In this document: positions 48,165-60,027 of the stretch, piece by piece
Numbering within the stretch: the first letter of the stretch is position 1
Layout of the letters: each line of letters opens with the position of its first letter
From: DASWJZ01 sp963761005
Lineage (GTDB): Bacteria; Pseudomonadota; Alphaproteobacteria; Rhizobiales; Afifellaceae
Assembly (NCBI GenBank): GCA_963761005.1
Contig: CAVXFK010000008.1
Coordinates: forward strand, 186,001-250,000
DNA length: 64,000 nt
Reading direction: 5' to 3'
Program-made: the position numbers and the translations under genes
The notes under the pieces: generated by a model
Databases searched by the model: none
What the model was told of the DNA's origin: nothing
The model's input: the letters and a program-made list of their open reading frames with translations, nothing else

Positions 48165-49385
48165 ATGCCGAAGATCAAGGTCGCCAACCCGGTCGCCGAG
48201 CTCGACGGCGACGAGATGACCCGCATCATCTGGCAGCTCATCAAGGACAAGCTGATCCACCCCTATCTCGACGTCGAGCTGCTCTATTTCGACCTGAGCG
48301 TCGAGAACCGCGACAAGACGAACGACCAGGTGACGATCGACGCGGCGAACGCGATCAAGAGGGTCGGCGTCGGCGTGAAGTGCGCGACGATCACCCCCGA
48401 TGAGGCGCGGGTGAAGGAATTCGGCCTGAAGGAGATGTGGAAGTCGCCGAACGGCACGATCCGCAACATCCTCGGCGGCGTCATCTTCCGCGAGCCGATC
48501 ATCTGCCGCAACGTGCCGCGCCTGGTGCCGGGATGGACCAAGCCCATCATCATCGGCCGCCACGCCTTCGGCGATCAGTACCGCGCCACCGACTTCCGCT
48601 TCCCCGGCAAGGGCACGATCACGCTGAAGTTCGTCGGCGAGGACGGAAAAACGATCGAGCGCGAGGTGTTCAAGTCGCCAGGTTCCGGCGTGACGATGGC
48701 GATGTACAACCTCGACGATTCGATCCGGGACTTTGCCCGCGCCTCCCTGAACTACGGGCTTGCGCGCAACTATCCGGTCTACCTCTCCACCAAGAACACC
48801 ATCCTCAAGGCCTATGACGGGCGCTTCAAGGATCTCTTCCAGGAGATCTTCGACGCGGAGTTCAAGGCCGAGTACGACAAGCACAAGCTCACCTACGAGC
48901 ACCGGCTGATCGACGACATGGTGGCTTCGGCGCTGAAGTGGTCTGGCGGCTATGTCTGGGCCTGCAAGAACTATGACGGCGACGTGCAGTCCGACACGGT
49001 GGCGCAGGGTTTCGGGTCGCTCGGGCTGATGACCTCGGTTCTGATGACGCCGGACGGCAAGACCGTTGAGGCGGAAGCAGCGCACGGCACGGTGACCCGC
49101 CACTACCGTCTGCATCAGCAAGGCAAGGAGACCTCCACCAACTCCGCCGCCTCGATCTTTGCCTGGACGCGGGGGCTCGCGCATCGCGGCAAGCTCGACG
49201 GAAACGAAGCCCTCATGCGCTTTGCCGAAACGCTCGAGCAGGTGACGATCGCGACGATCGAGGAGGGCTCCATGACCAAGGACCTGGCGCTCCTGGTCGG
49301 CCCCGATCAGCCGTGGCTCACGACGACCGGCTTCCTTGACAAGGTGGATGCAAATCTGAAAAAAGCAATGAAGTCAGCCGGATAG
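48165..49385 (+). CDS. icd: NADP-dependent isocitrate dehydrogenase
   Basis: A 406-residue dimeric enzyme of the citric-acid cycle. MPKIKVANPVAELDGDEMTR at the start is the eukaryote-like IDH type common in alphaproteobacteria. Substrate-binding SPNGTIRNILGG and MTSVLMTPDGKTVEAEAAHG are visible. The ATG at 48165 is preferred to the TTG at 48162. alaS and recA follow, a conserved order. Confidence 0.97.
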   Translation: MPKIKVANPVAELDGDEMTRIIWQLIKDKLIHPYLDVELLYFDLSVENRDKTNDQVTIDAANAIKRVGVGVKCATITPDEARVKEFGLKEMWKSPNGTIRNILGGVIFREPIICRNVPRLVPGWTKPIIIGRHAFGDQYRATDFRFPGKGTITLKFVGEDGKTIEREVFKSPGSGVTMAMYNLDDSIRDFARASLNYGLARNYPVYLSTKNTILKAYDGRFKDLFQEIFDAEFKAEYDKHKLTYEHRLIDDMVASALKWSGGYVWACKNYDGDVQSDTVAQGFGSLGLMTSVLMTPDGKTVEAEAAHGTVTRHYRLHQQGKETSTNSAASIFAWTRGLAHRGKLDGNEALMRFAETLEQVTIATIEEGSMTKDLALLVGPDQPWLTTTGFLDKVDANLKKAMKSAG

Positions 49386-49429
49386 AGTGGCGTCATATCG
49401 GTGCCGCTTTTCCCCGATAGAGAGGAAAC

Positions 49430-49897
49430 ATGTCGCGCAAGCGGGACTACACGATGATTCGAGTCCTCTTGGGTTCGGCGTTGCCGATCCTCGGGCTTGC
49501 GCTTGCCGTCGGCTACACGGGCTCGGACCTCGTTATCGGCGAGCGTGGTGCGCCGATGATCGTCGCGGCCAGCGACAATGTTGACCTTGCGACCGCGCGC
49601 TTCGACGGCGGCAACGTTTGTGCCTCGACCCTCCTTTACGGTAAGGCGGGAAGCAGCGACCAGCCGGCCCGCATCCGCTTCGTGGCGATGTCGCTTGCGC
49701 CGGACGGGCAGGACGTTGTGCTTGGCATGCGCGAGGTTCTTGCGCCGGCCGGATCGCCGAGCGAGACGGTGCTGCTTCTTTTCGACCGGAGCGGTCAGCT
49801 CGTTTCGATGAGCAAGCCGGCGGAGCTGCAGCCGGCCGCCGCAGCGCATGGCGACTGTGTCACGGCGCCGAAACCACGCACACAGAAGCCGGTCTAA
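49430..49897 (+). CDS. Exported protein of unknown function
   Basis: A 155-residue protein with an N-terminal hydrophobic segment (about residues 9-28, MIRVLLGSALPILGLALAVG), so exported or anchored. The mature part has SSDQPARIRFVAMSLAPDGQ and EVLAPAGSPSETVLLLFD. Two cysteines (VCASTL and HGDCVTAP) could pair. I do not recognise a family. It is 45 bases downstream of icd and convergent with alaS. Confidence 0.6.
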   Translation: MSRKRDYTMIRVLLGSALPILGLALAVGYTGSDLVIGERGAPMIVAASDNVDLATARFDGGNVCASTLLYGKAGSSDQPARIRFVAMSLAPDGQDVVLGMREVLAPAGSPSETVLLLFDRSGQLVSMSKPAELQPAAAAHGDCVTAPKPRTQKPV

Positions 49898-49918
49898 GCT
49901 CGCTTATCCAAGCCCGCC

Positions 49919-52586
<2,668 letters not shown>

Positions 52587-52828
52587 CTCGAAAACACTTG
52601 AAAAAGCCGCGGGAGGCGGCGGAAGCCGCGGCATTTAGACTGGGGGCGCGAGGACTGTCCAGCAAGGGACGCGAAAGGGCGCGGGTCGGGGCGCGCTCAG
52701 ACTGCGAAAAACGGCGATGCGGGAGATAACGGACGTTTGAAAGAAGGTGGCCGACCGAGCAGTGCCCGACGCGCCGTTCCGCGCTAGAAACATGCGCCCG
52801 CCATGCGGGCGACAAACCGGAGACCGGC

Positions 52829-53449
52829 ATGCGCTCGATACGATCGACGCGAGGAACGCGCGGCGTAGCCGCCGCGCTTCTGGCCGCCCTGCCGCTTGCA
52901 GTGTTTGCGCCGGCCACCGCACGCACCACAGAAGGCGAACACGGCCTCACGCTTCAGGGCGACCCTGCCACCAGGGCACAGGAGCACGACCGTCTGTTCG
53001 AAGCTCTTGCAGCCGCAAAAAGCGAGGACGAGGCGAGCGCGATCGTCGACCAAATCTGGCGCTTTTGGTTCCGCCCACCGAACGCCGAGGCCGGCGCGCT
53101 GATGGACGAAGCGACGGCGCGCCGCCAAGCCTACGATTACGCCGGCGGAGTCGCCATCCTAGACAAGCTTGTCGTGCTTGCGCCTGACTGGGCGGAAGCC
53201 TGGAACCAGCGCGCAACGCTCCGCTTCCTCATGGAGGATTTCGACGGCTCGCTCTCCGACATCGAACAGGTGCTTAAGCTTGAGCCGAAACACTTCGGCG
53301 CGCTCTCCGGCCAAGCACTTATCCTGATGCGCTTCGGCCGCTTCGACACCGCGCAGTCGGTGCTCAAGAAGGCAGTGGAGATCGATCCCTTCCTTGCCGA
53401 GCGCAGCCTTCTGGTCGAGCCCGAGAAGCCGGCCGGCAAGGATATCTGA
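52829..53449 (+). CDS. Exported TPR-repeat protein
   Basis: A 206-residue protein with an N-terminal signal (about residues 1-32, LLAALPLAVFAPATA). After a helical region it has TPR-like repeats (AGGVAILDKLVVLAPDWAEA, GSLSDIEQVLKLEPKHFGA, FDTAQSVLKKAVEIDPFLAE). Probably a periplasmic protein-interaction module. The function is unknown; it lies between alaS and recA, on the opposite strand, in a conserved neighbourhood. Confidence 0.8.
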   Translation: MRSIRSTRGTRGVAAALLAALPLAVFAPATARTTEGEHGLTLQGDPATRAQEHDRLFEALAAAKSEDEASAIVDQIWRFWFRPPNAEAGALMDEATARRQAYDYAGGVAILDKLVVLAPDWAEAWNQRATLRFLMEDFDGSLSDIEQVLKLEPKHFGALSGQALILMRFGRFDTAQSVLKKAVEIDPFLAERSLLVEPEKPAGKDI

Positions 53450-53485
53450 GCGCCGAGCGCGCCGCGCGGACCCCGCGGACCCCGC

Positions 53486-54583
53486 CTACCCTTCCGCCGC
53501 CTCGGCGTCGTCCGTGTCTCCCGTGTCGCCCGTGTCGTCGCCGTCGAGCTTGCTCGCCACGAGACCGGCGTTCTCGCGGATTGCCTTCTCAATCGTCGCC
53601 GCCATATCGGGATTGCTCTTCAGAAACGCCTTGGCGTTCTCGCGTCCTTGGCCGAGACGCTGGCTGTCATAGGAGAACCACGCACCGGATTTCTCCACGA
53701 TGCCGGCCTTGACGCCGAGGTCGATCAACTCACCGGTCTTCGAGATGCCCTCGCCGTACATGATGTCGAACTCCACCTGCCGGAACGGCGGCGCGAGCTT
53801 GTTCTTGACGACCTTCACGCGCGTCTGGTTGCCGACCACCTCGTCGCGCTCCTTGATCTGGCCGATGCGGCGGATGTCGAGGCGGACGGAGGCGTAGAAC
53901 TTCAGCGCGTTGCCGCCGGTCGTCGTCTCCGGGCTGCCGAACATGACGCCGATCTTCATGCGGATCTGGTTGATGAAGATCACCATCGTGTTGGAGCGCG
54001 AGATGGAGCCCGTCAGCTTGCGGAGTGCCTGGCTCATCAGCCGCGCCTGCAGGCCGGGAAGCTGGTCGCCCATCTCGCCCTCAAGCTCGGCGCGCGGCGT
54101 CAGCGCCGCGACCGAATCGATGACAAGAATGTCGACCGCGCCGGAACGCACCAAGGTGTCGCAAATCTCAAGTGCCTGCTCGCCGGCGTCGGGCTGCGAG
54201 ATCAGAAGTTCATCGACCTTGACGCCAAGCTTCCTGGCATAGACGGGGTCGAGCGCGTGCTCCGCGTCGATAAAGGCGCAGATGCCGCCGCGCTTCTGTG
54301 CCTCGGCGACGGCATGAAGCGCGAGCGTCGTCTTGCCGGAGGATTCCGGCCCGTAAATCTCCACGATGCGGCCGCGCGGAAGCCCGCCGACGCCGAGCGC
54401 GAGATCAAGGCCGAGCGAGCCGGTGGGGATGGTGGCGATCTCCACCACCTTGCCGTCCTGCCCGAGCCGCATGATGGAGCCCTTGCCGAACGCCCGCTCG
54501 ATCTGAGAGAGCGCGGCGTCGAGCGCCTTCGTCTTGTCCATCCCGTCCCTGTTTGTATCGACAACTCGCAGCGGCGCTACCAT
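53486..54583 (-). CDS. recA: Recombinase RecA
   Basis: Strand-exchange protein and co-protease for LexA. A 365-residue protein; Walker A GPESSGKTT, the L2/L1 region MFGSPETTTGGNALKFYASV and DILVIDSVAALTPRAE are diagnostic. The C-terminus is acidic (GDDTGDTGDTDDAEAAEG). The ATG at 54583 is preferred over the TTG at 54595 because GGGG precedes it. A LexA box and a strong promoter lie directly upstream. Confidence 0.98.
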   Translation of the reverse strand: MVAPLRVVDTNRDGMDKTKALDAALSQIERAFGKGSIMRLGQDGKVVEIATIPTGSLGLDLALGVGGLPRGRIVEIYGPESSGKTTLALHAVAEAQKRGGICAFIDAEHALDPVYARKLGVKVDELLISQPDAGEQALEICDTLVRSGAVDILVIDSVAALTPRAELEGEMGDQLPGLQARLMSQALRKLTGSISRSNTMVIFINQIRMKIGVMFGSPETTTGGNALKFYASVRLDIRRIGQIKERDEVVGNQTRVKVVKNKLAPPFRQVEFDIMYGEGISKTGELIDLGVKAGIVEKSGAWFSYDSQRLGQGRENAKAFLKSNPDMAATIEKAIRENAGLVASKLDGDDTGDTGDTDDAEAAEG

Positions 54584-54637
54584 GGCATCCCCCAATCGAC
54601 TTCGGAAGGTGGCGGCCGGAAACCGCCGGTGGTGGGC

Positions 54638-54666
54638 ATGTATCCTCTTTGTTCTCGAATTGTCAA
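54638..54666 (-). promoter_or_regulatory. recA promoter
   Basis: On the minus strand TTGACA (plus 54661-54666) is followed after 17 bases by ATACAT (plus 54638-54643). Both match sigma-70 boxes. The leader would be about 50 bases to the recA start. Confidence 0.8.
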
Positions 54667-54681
54667 GAACGAAAGAGGAAC
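54667..54681. promoter_or_regulatory. LexA (SOS) box upstream of recA
   Basis: GAACGAAAGAGGAAC, a GAAC-N7-GAAC direct repeat as used by LexA in alphaproteobacteria; on the minus strand GTTCCTCTTTCGTTC. It abuts the -35 hexamer of the recA promoter. Confidence 0.85.
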
Positions 54682-54705
54682 TTCAGCGTCAGATTCGACT
54701 GAAAC

Positions 54706-55929
54706 TCAAGCGACGCGCTGTATCCTCTCGCCGCCGCGCGGCATGTTGCGCTCCTGGTCCGGACGCCAGTCGAACGCAAACTCGACGCGGTTTCCGCCGC
54801 CGGCCTTCGCCCGGTAAAGGGCCGCGTCGGCCTCCCCGAAAAGAAGCTCGAGCGAATGCGCCTCGCGCAGGCTCGCGACCCCGATGCTCACCGTGAACCC
54901 GATCTCTCCGCCGGCACGTTCGACTCTCATACCTGCCACGGCACGCCTGACGCGCTCCGCCAGCACCAGCGCCTGATCGATCCGGCTGTCGGCGAGCGCG
55001 ATCGCGAACTCGTCGCCGCCAAGCCGCCCCACGACATCGCCGGGGCGGATGACCGCCAACGTCGTCTCGGTCAGCGCCTTCAAGAGGCGGTCGCCGGCCG
55101 GATGACCCCAGGCGTCGTTGACGGCCTTGAACCGATCGAGATCGATCACGACGAGCGCCGTCCACGAGCCGTTGCGTGCTGCCCGCGCCAGTATTCGGCC
55201 GACTTCGTCGGAGAACCCGCGGCGGTTGCTGACGCCGGTCAGCGGATCGCGAAGTGCTGCCTCCTTGTGCTGCTCGCCGATCGCCTCCTTGGTGATGGAG
55301 AGGAGCAGAAACGCGAAGGCGACCGCGGCGGCGAGCGCCTCAAGCATGTTGATCGGATGAAGCGGCGCGGCAATGCTGAAGTCAGCGCGAGCGGAGGACT
55401 CTTGCATGACCGCCGCGACAACGAAGCGGGCGACGAGCACGGTGCCGTGGATCGCGGCGATGGTCGCGGCGAGGCGCATGATTCCCCAGCGTGGCGGCGC
55501 GCCCCGCCACAGCTCGGCGCCCATCGCATAGGCATAAGCCGCAGCCATCGGAGAGGCGACGAGTATCCGCGAGCGGACATCCGCGTCCGGAAGGACCAGT
55601 GCGCAGGCCGCGATCCAGACGAGAGCCGGTGCAAGGGTCAGCGGCCAATTCGCCTTCTGGCCGGTGAAACAACGCGCGCCTTGCCAGGCCAGTCCGTAAG
55701 CGAGCAGGCGAAGCGTGTTGGCGACGTCGATGGCAAGGAGGCCGGGGAGCCGGTCGCGCGCACCGACGATCGCAGCGGCGAAGGCACAGAGGATGAAGCA
55801 GAACATCCATGCGCCGAACGCCGGCACGCTGCGGTTCTGCCTCCAGGTCAGGGCAAGAAGACCTGCGAGAACAGCGCAGACGACAGCCAGCGCGGCGACA
55901 AGTGTCCCGGCGTCCAAACCCACGAGCAC
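54706..55929 (-). CDS. Membrane-bound diguanylate cyclase
   Basis: A 407-residue protein; about six membrane segments in residues 8-215, then a GGDEF domain (from about 225: RDPLTGVSNRRGF). The catalytic motif is GGDEF at residues 304-308 and an inhibitory I-site RPGD at 295-298 is intact, so product feedback by c-di-GMP is expected. The start is a GTG at 55929; a GTG two codons later is also possible. No EAL domain is present. It is downstream of cckA on the same strand, with about 100 bases between. Confidence 0.9.
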   Translation of the reverse strand: MLVGLDAGTLVAALAVVCAVLAGLLALTWRQNRSVPAFGAWMFCFILCAFAAAIVGARDRLPGLLAIDVANTLRLLAYGLAWQGARCFTGQKANWPLTLAPALVWIAACALVLPDADVRSRILVASPMAAAYAYAMGAELWRGAPPRWGIMRLAATIAAIHGTVLVARFVVAAVMQESSARADFSIAAPLHPINMLEALAAAVAFAFLLLSITKEAIGEQHKEAALRDPLTGVSNRRGFSDEVGRILARAARNGSWTALVVIDLDRFKAVNDAWGHPAGDRLLKALTETTLAVIRPGDVVGRLGGDEFAIALADSRIDQALVLAERVRRAVAGMRVERAGGEIGFTVSIGVASLREAHSLELLFGEADAALYRAKAGGGNRVEFAFDWRPDQERNMPRGGERIQRVA

Positions 55930-56032
55930 ACCTCAGACCGGAAATTACTCCCGGCGCACAATCTCCCGGAGAGCGCAAAACATTTGTTAACAGGGCGCAT
56001 TTCGCTAGGCGCGGGGACAGCGTGAAGCGGGC

Positions 56033-58537
56033 CTACGCTTGAAGCGTCGCCTTCACCGTCGTCGCCAGCTCCTTCAGCGAGAACGGCTTTGGCAGGAACT
56101 GGAAGCTCTTCTCGTCCTTCGGGAGGTGGCGCTCGAACGCGTCTTCCGCGTAGCCGGAGACGAAGATGATTTTCAGCTCCGGCTGTTGGCGGCGGAGCTC
56201 GCGGAGAAGCGTCGGCCCGTCCATGCCGGGCATGACCACGTCGGAGATGACGAGATCGACGGGCTTGTCGAGGCCGGCGATCAGGTCGAGCGCCTCCTGG
56301 CCCGAGGCCGCCTGGTAGACCGTGTAGCCGCGCGCCTCAAGCGCGCGCCCGGCAAAGGCGCGCACGGCTTCCTCGTCCTCGACGAGAAGGATGCGGGCGC
56401 TGCCGGTCAGGTCGGACGGGCCGGCGACCGGCCCTTCGCCCTTCACTTCCTCAGCCTCCATCTCGTGGCGCGGCAAGAGGATGCGGAAGGTGGCGCCGGC
56501 GCCAAGCTTTAAATCGACGTAGACGTAGCCGCCGGTCTGCTTAACGATGCCGTAGACGGTGGAAAGGCCGAGCCCGGTCCCCTTCCCCACTTCCTTGGTG
56601 GAGAAGAACGGTTCAAAAATCTTTGCCTTCACCTCGCCCGTCATGCCCGTGCCGGTGTCGGCGACTTCGAGGAGCACGTAGTCGCCGGGCTTGAAGCCCT
56701 GTTCCTTGAACTTCTTGCTTTCAGCGGCCGTCACGTTGGCGGTGCGTATCTTGAGCTTGCCGCCGTCGGGCATGGCGTCGCGCGCATTGACGGCAAGGTT
56801 CACGATCACCTGCTCAAGCTGGTTCAGGTCCGCCTTGATCGGCCAGACGTCGCGTCCATGACTGACCTCAAGCTCGATCGTCTCGCCGAGGAGGCGCGCG
56901 AGCAGCACCGAGATATCGGAGAGCGCCTCGTCGAGATTGATGACGGTGGGCCGCAGCGTCTGCCGACGCGAGAACGCCAAGAGCTGGCGGACGAGGCCGG
57001 CCGCGCGGTTGGCGTTCTGCTTGATGTTCATGATGTCCTGGAAGGACGGGTCGGTCGGCCGGTGGCTCGTGAGCAGAAGATCGGAGAAGCCGATGATCGC
57101 GGTCAGCATGTTGTTGAAGTCGTGCGCGATGCCGCCCGCGAGCTGGCCGACCGCCTGCATCTTCTGGCTCTGCGCGAACTGCTGCTCGAGCGCGCGCTGC
57201 TCGGTCGTCTCAAGCGCATAGATGACGGCGGCGTCCTCGCTCTCGTCGCTCTCCAGAATCGGCGAGACGAAGAAGCGCGCGCTCTGGTCGGGGACGTCGG
57301 CGAGCGCGGCGTCGACGGCAGGTATCGCGCTTTGGCCTGCGATCGCGGCACTGATTGCCGCGGCGAGGCTTGCGCGGTCGGATTCCTGCACGAGCTCCGC
57401 AAGCATGCGGCCGGCCGCGCCCTTCTTGCCAAAGAGCATGACGAAGCGTGCGTTGGTGAGCGCGATCCGCCCTTCACGGTCGACCGAGGCGATCGCCATC
57501 GGCGTGTTGTTGAAGAAGCGCGCGAAGCGCATCTCGGCGATGCGGCCGGCTTCGCGGTCGTCCCCGGGCCGCTCGTCGAGGACGAGCGTGCGCGAGGCGC
57601 CGACTGTGCCGTCGGGGGCGACCGGCACGCGGTGGATCAGGCGGACGGGAAGCCGCGTCCCGTCGGTGCGCACGAGGTCGATGTTGAGCGCCTTCGATTC
57701 GAGCGGATTGGGATTGGCCGCCTGCAGCATCGAGAGCCCTTCGACCGTCACGATGTCGCGAATCTGGGCGGCACCCGGCTCGAACTCCGCGAGATCGATG
57801 CCGATCCATTCGGCGAGCGTCGCATTCATGTAGCGGATGCGCCCGTCGGGCTCGAGCGAGAAGAAGCCGGCCGGCGCATGGTCGAGATAGTCGATCGCGT
57901 TCTGGAGCTCCTGGAAGATGTTCTCCTGGTGTTCGCGCTCGCGCGTAATGTCGGCGATGAGCCAGCCGATCCGCGCTTCGGTGCCGCCCGCCGGACTGAC
58001 GCGCACGCGGTACCAGCGTGCACCGGTCGCGCGCCCGCCGATGCCGCCCGGCATGCGGATCTCTTCCGTCGCGCGGCGGCCGCGATCGGCGGCGACCGCC
58101 AGCCTGTGCACGGCCTCGGCAGCGTCCGGATTATCGGAAAAGAGGCGCTCGATCGAATGGAGGTCGCGCTCGATCTCGGCTCCCGTCAGCTTCAAATAGG
58201 CGGAATTCGCCCAAAGCGGCGTGCCGTCGGCGGCGGTCATCAGGACCCCTTCCGCCATGTTCTCAAGAAGAGCCTGCGCTGCGCCCCCGGCCTCCGCCGG
58301 CGCCTCCGGCGGGTTGCGCAGCCCCAAAATGCCGGCGGCCCCGGCAAGGAGCGCCACCACGCCGACGGTGGACAGAATCCCGACGACGGCGAAAACGAGA
58401 AAGGCCGCAGCCGGCCCCGGAAGGACGAGGTAGCCGCCCGCCGCGGCGAGGAGCACGGCCAGGATTGCCGCAATCGACACGAAACGTCCGCGAGGGGACC
58501 GCACCCCGACCGCCTCCCCCGATCCATCTTGCCGCAT
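56033..58537 (-). CDS. cckA: Hybrid sensor histidine kinase CckA
   Basis: Top kinase/phosphatase of the CtrA cell-cycle phosphorelay in alphaproteobacteria, acting through ChpT. The 834-residue chain has two membrane helices near residues 21-70, tandem PAS-like regions (about 85-200, 210-320 and 335-445), a HisKA region with His472 in GIAHDFNN, an ATPase with N-box NLAVNARDAMPDGG and G-box GKGTGLGLST, and a C-terminal receiver with Asp766 in DLVISDVVMPGMDG. The ATG at 58537 is used; the frame continues open upstream on the antisense of the next gene and is rejected. It is divergent from the FliO-like gene. Confidence 0.95.
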   Translation of the reverse strand: MRQDGSGEAVGVRSPRGRFVSIAAILAVLLAAAGGYLVLPGPAAAFLVFAVVGILSTVGVVALLAGAAGILGLRNPPEAPAEAGGAAQALLENMAEGVLMTAADGTPLWANSAYLKLTGAEIERDLHSIERLFSDNPDAAEAVHRLAVAADRGRRATEEIRMPGGIGGRATGARWYRVRVSPAGGTEARIGWLIADITREREHQENIFQELQNAIDYLDHAPAGFFSLEPDGRIRYMNATLAEWIGIDLAEFEPGAAQIRDIVTVEGLSMLQAANPNPLESKALNIDLVRTDGTRLPVRLIHRVPVAPDGTVGASRTLVLDERPGDDREAGRIAEMRFARFFNNTPMAIASVDREGRIALTNARFVMLFGKKGAAGRMLAELVQESDRASLAAAISAAIAGQSAIPAVDAALADVPDQSARFFVSPILESDESEDAAVIYALETTEQRALEQQFAQSQKMQAVGQLAGGIAHDFNNMLTAIIGFSDLLLTSHRPTDPSFQDIMNIKQNANRAAGLVRQLLAFSRRQTLRPTVINLDEALSDISVLLARLLGETIELEVSHGRDVWPIKADLNQLEQVIVNLAVNARDAMPDGGKLKIRTANVTAAESKKFKEQGFKPGDYVLLEVADTGTGMTGEVKAKIFEPFFSTKEVGKGTGLGLSTVYGIVKQTGGYVYVDLKLGAGATFRILLPRHEMEAEEVKGEGPVAGPSDLTGSARILLVEDEEAVRAFAGRALEARGYTVYQAASGQEALDLIAGLDKPVDLVISDVVMPGMDGPTLLRELRRQQPELKIIFVSGYAEDAFERHLPKDEKSFQFLPKPFSLKELATTVKATLQA

Positions 58538-58651
58538 AGCCACCGACCCCCCGGAGAACCTATCCGATTCGCTCGGCCGGACGCTCCAGAGCTTGTATTC
58601 TCGCGATTCGCTTTTCAACGGCAGGCCGCAGCGTCTAAAATAGCTAGCAAT

Positions 58652-58680
58652 TTGAACGCCAAGCCGGTTCCGTCTATTCT
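58652..58680 (+). promoter_or_regulatory. Putative promoter of the FliO-like gene
   Basis: TTGAAC at 58652-58657 and TATTCT at 58675-58680 with a 17-base spacer, in the intergenic region shared with cckA. It would start transcription about 30 bases upstream of the ATG at 58719. Confidence 0.55.
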
Positions 58681-58718
58681 CGCGGCGCGTTGCGCGGCGC
58701 CGCGTGCGGGAGAAATTG

Positions 58719-60002
58719 ATGTTCGGTCTCGACCCGGTCCGAGTTGCCCTGATCGTCGTCGGCGCAGTCGTCGTGATCGGCGCCATCGTCGTCGCGCTCC
58801 GGGTCGTGGCGGCCCGCCAAAGCAGGGGCCCAAGCCGTCCGAAAGCCCAGTTTCCTGGCAGTTCTGGCGGGCGGATTGCCGTCCTTGAGAGCAGGAATAT
58901 CGACGCGTCGCGGCAGCTCGTCCTCGTCCGCTGCGACGACGTCGAGCATTTGATCGTGATCGGCGGGCCGGCAGACTTGGTGGTCGAGAACGACGTGAAG
59001 AAGGTGCGGCCGCAAGCGCCCGCGGCGCGGCCCACGCACCCGCTACAGCCGGCCCCGGCAGCGCAACAGACGCCGGCTCCGCTCCGCGTTTCCCCGGCAA
59101 TGGGCGCCTCGCTCGACGCGGCAATCGCCGCCGCCATCCCAAAGAGCTCGGAGACAGCGCGCCCGGCGCCCCGTCCCACCGCCGAGGTGCGTCCGCCGCT
59201 TCAGCCGCGCCCGCCGCTTGCCGCCGTCTCGCCGCGGCCTGCCAGCCGAAACGGCGAGGTTCCGGCCCCTTCCGTCGCGCCAAGGAGCGATGCGCCGGCC
59301 CGCCCCGTGCCGCAGCACGCGCCGGGCGACGATTTCGTCCGGCGCGAGCCCGCCCCGCGCCGCGTCGCGCCGCAGCCGCCGATTGCTGCCCCGCGACAAA
59401 GCGCGCCGCCGCCTCCGCAGGCAACGACCGATCGTTTCGTCAGGACACCCCGCAACGGCCGCGAGGAGCCTGGGCTTCCGACCGCGCAGGTTCCCTGGGC
59501 GGAGCCCCGTTCGATCGAGGATGAGATCGTGCAGGCGCTCCGTCTCGAGCCGCAGCGTGCCGCCGCGCCGACCCTGCGGCGCGAAGCCGCTCCGGCGAAA
59601 CCCAGCGTCGATTCCTCGACCACGCTCGGCGACCTCGCCGATCGGCTGGAGGAGGCGCTGGCCCGGGAGATACACGCTACCGAAACGGGCCAGCGTCGCG
59701 CCGAGCCTGAAGCCCCTGAGGTCCGCGCCGACAACGAAATATCGAAGAGAGGCGAGTCGGAGCGCGAGAGACGCGCGATCGCGCGCGAGCGTCAGGAGAG
59801 ACGCGTGCAGCCCGAGCCGGCGCGGCAGAGTGCTCCACCGCCACCTGAGCCGGTGCGCGAGGCGCCCGCGCCGCAGCCGGAGCGTCGCGAAGAAGCGCCG
59901 GTCATCAGCCTGAACGCCCGCCGCCGCGAAGCGGCAGATCCGATCGAGGACGAGATGGCGCGGCTCCTCGGCGAGCTGACCGGTGACACCAAGGGCCGCT
60001 AG
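58719..60002 (+). CDS. FliO-like membrane protein with long Pro/Ala/Arg-rich tail
   Basis: A 427-residue protein: N-terminal membrane helix (about residues 7-32, VALIVVGAVVVIGAIVVAL), then a short FliO-like region (RIAVLESRNIDASRQLVLV and DDVEHLIVIGGPADLVVE). From about residue 100 the chain is low-complexity, rich in Pro, Ala, Arg and Gln, with a charged helical stretch near the end (TTLGDLADRLEEALAREI). The ATG at 58719 follows GGGAGAAA. FliO belongs to the flagellar export apparatus, but no flagellar gene is in the window; in this order such proteins accompany cckA. The flagellar role is an inference from family. Confidence 0.78.
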   Translation: MFGLDPVRVALIVVGAVVVIGAIVVALRVVAARQSRGPSRPKAQFPGSSGGRIAVLESRNIDASRQLVLVRCDDVEHLIVIGGPADLVVENDVKKVRPQAPAARPTHPLQPAPAAQQTPAPLRVSPAMGASLDAAIAAAIPKSSETARPAPRPTAEVRPPLQPRPPLAAVSPRPASRNGEVPAPSVAPRSDAPARPVPQHAPGDDFVRREPAPRRVAPQPPIAAPRQSAPPPPQATTDRFVRTPRNGREEPGLPTAQVPWAEPRSIEDEIVQALRLEPQRAAAPTLRREAAPAKPSVDSSTTLGDLADRLEEALAREIHATETGQRRAEPEAPEVRADNEISKRGESERERRAIARERQERRVQPEPARQSAPPPPEPVREAPAPQPERREEAPVISLNARRREAADPIEDEMARLLGELTGDTKGR

Positions 60003-60027
60003 TGCCTTCTGGCGCGACCCTCGCGCG

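Noticed and set aside
58538..59179. Upstream extension of cckA by 214 residues
   Set aside because: It would lie antisense over the FliO-like gene and its promoter, and has no family similarity; the ATG at 58537 gives a normal CckA start.
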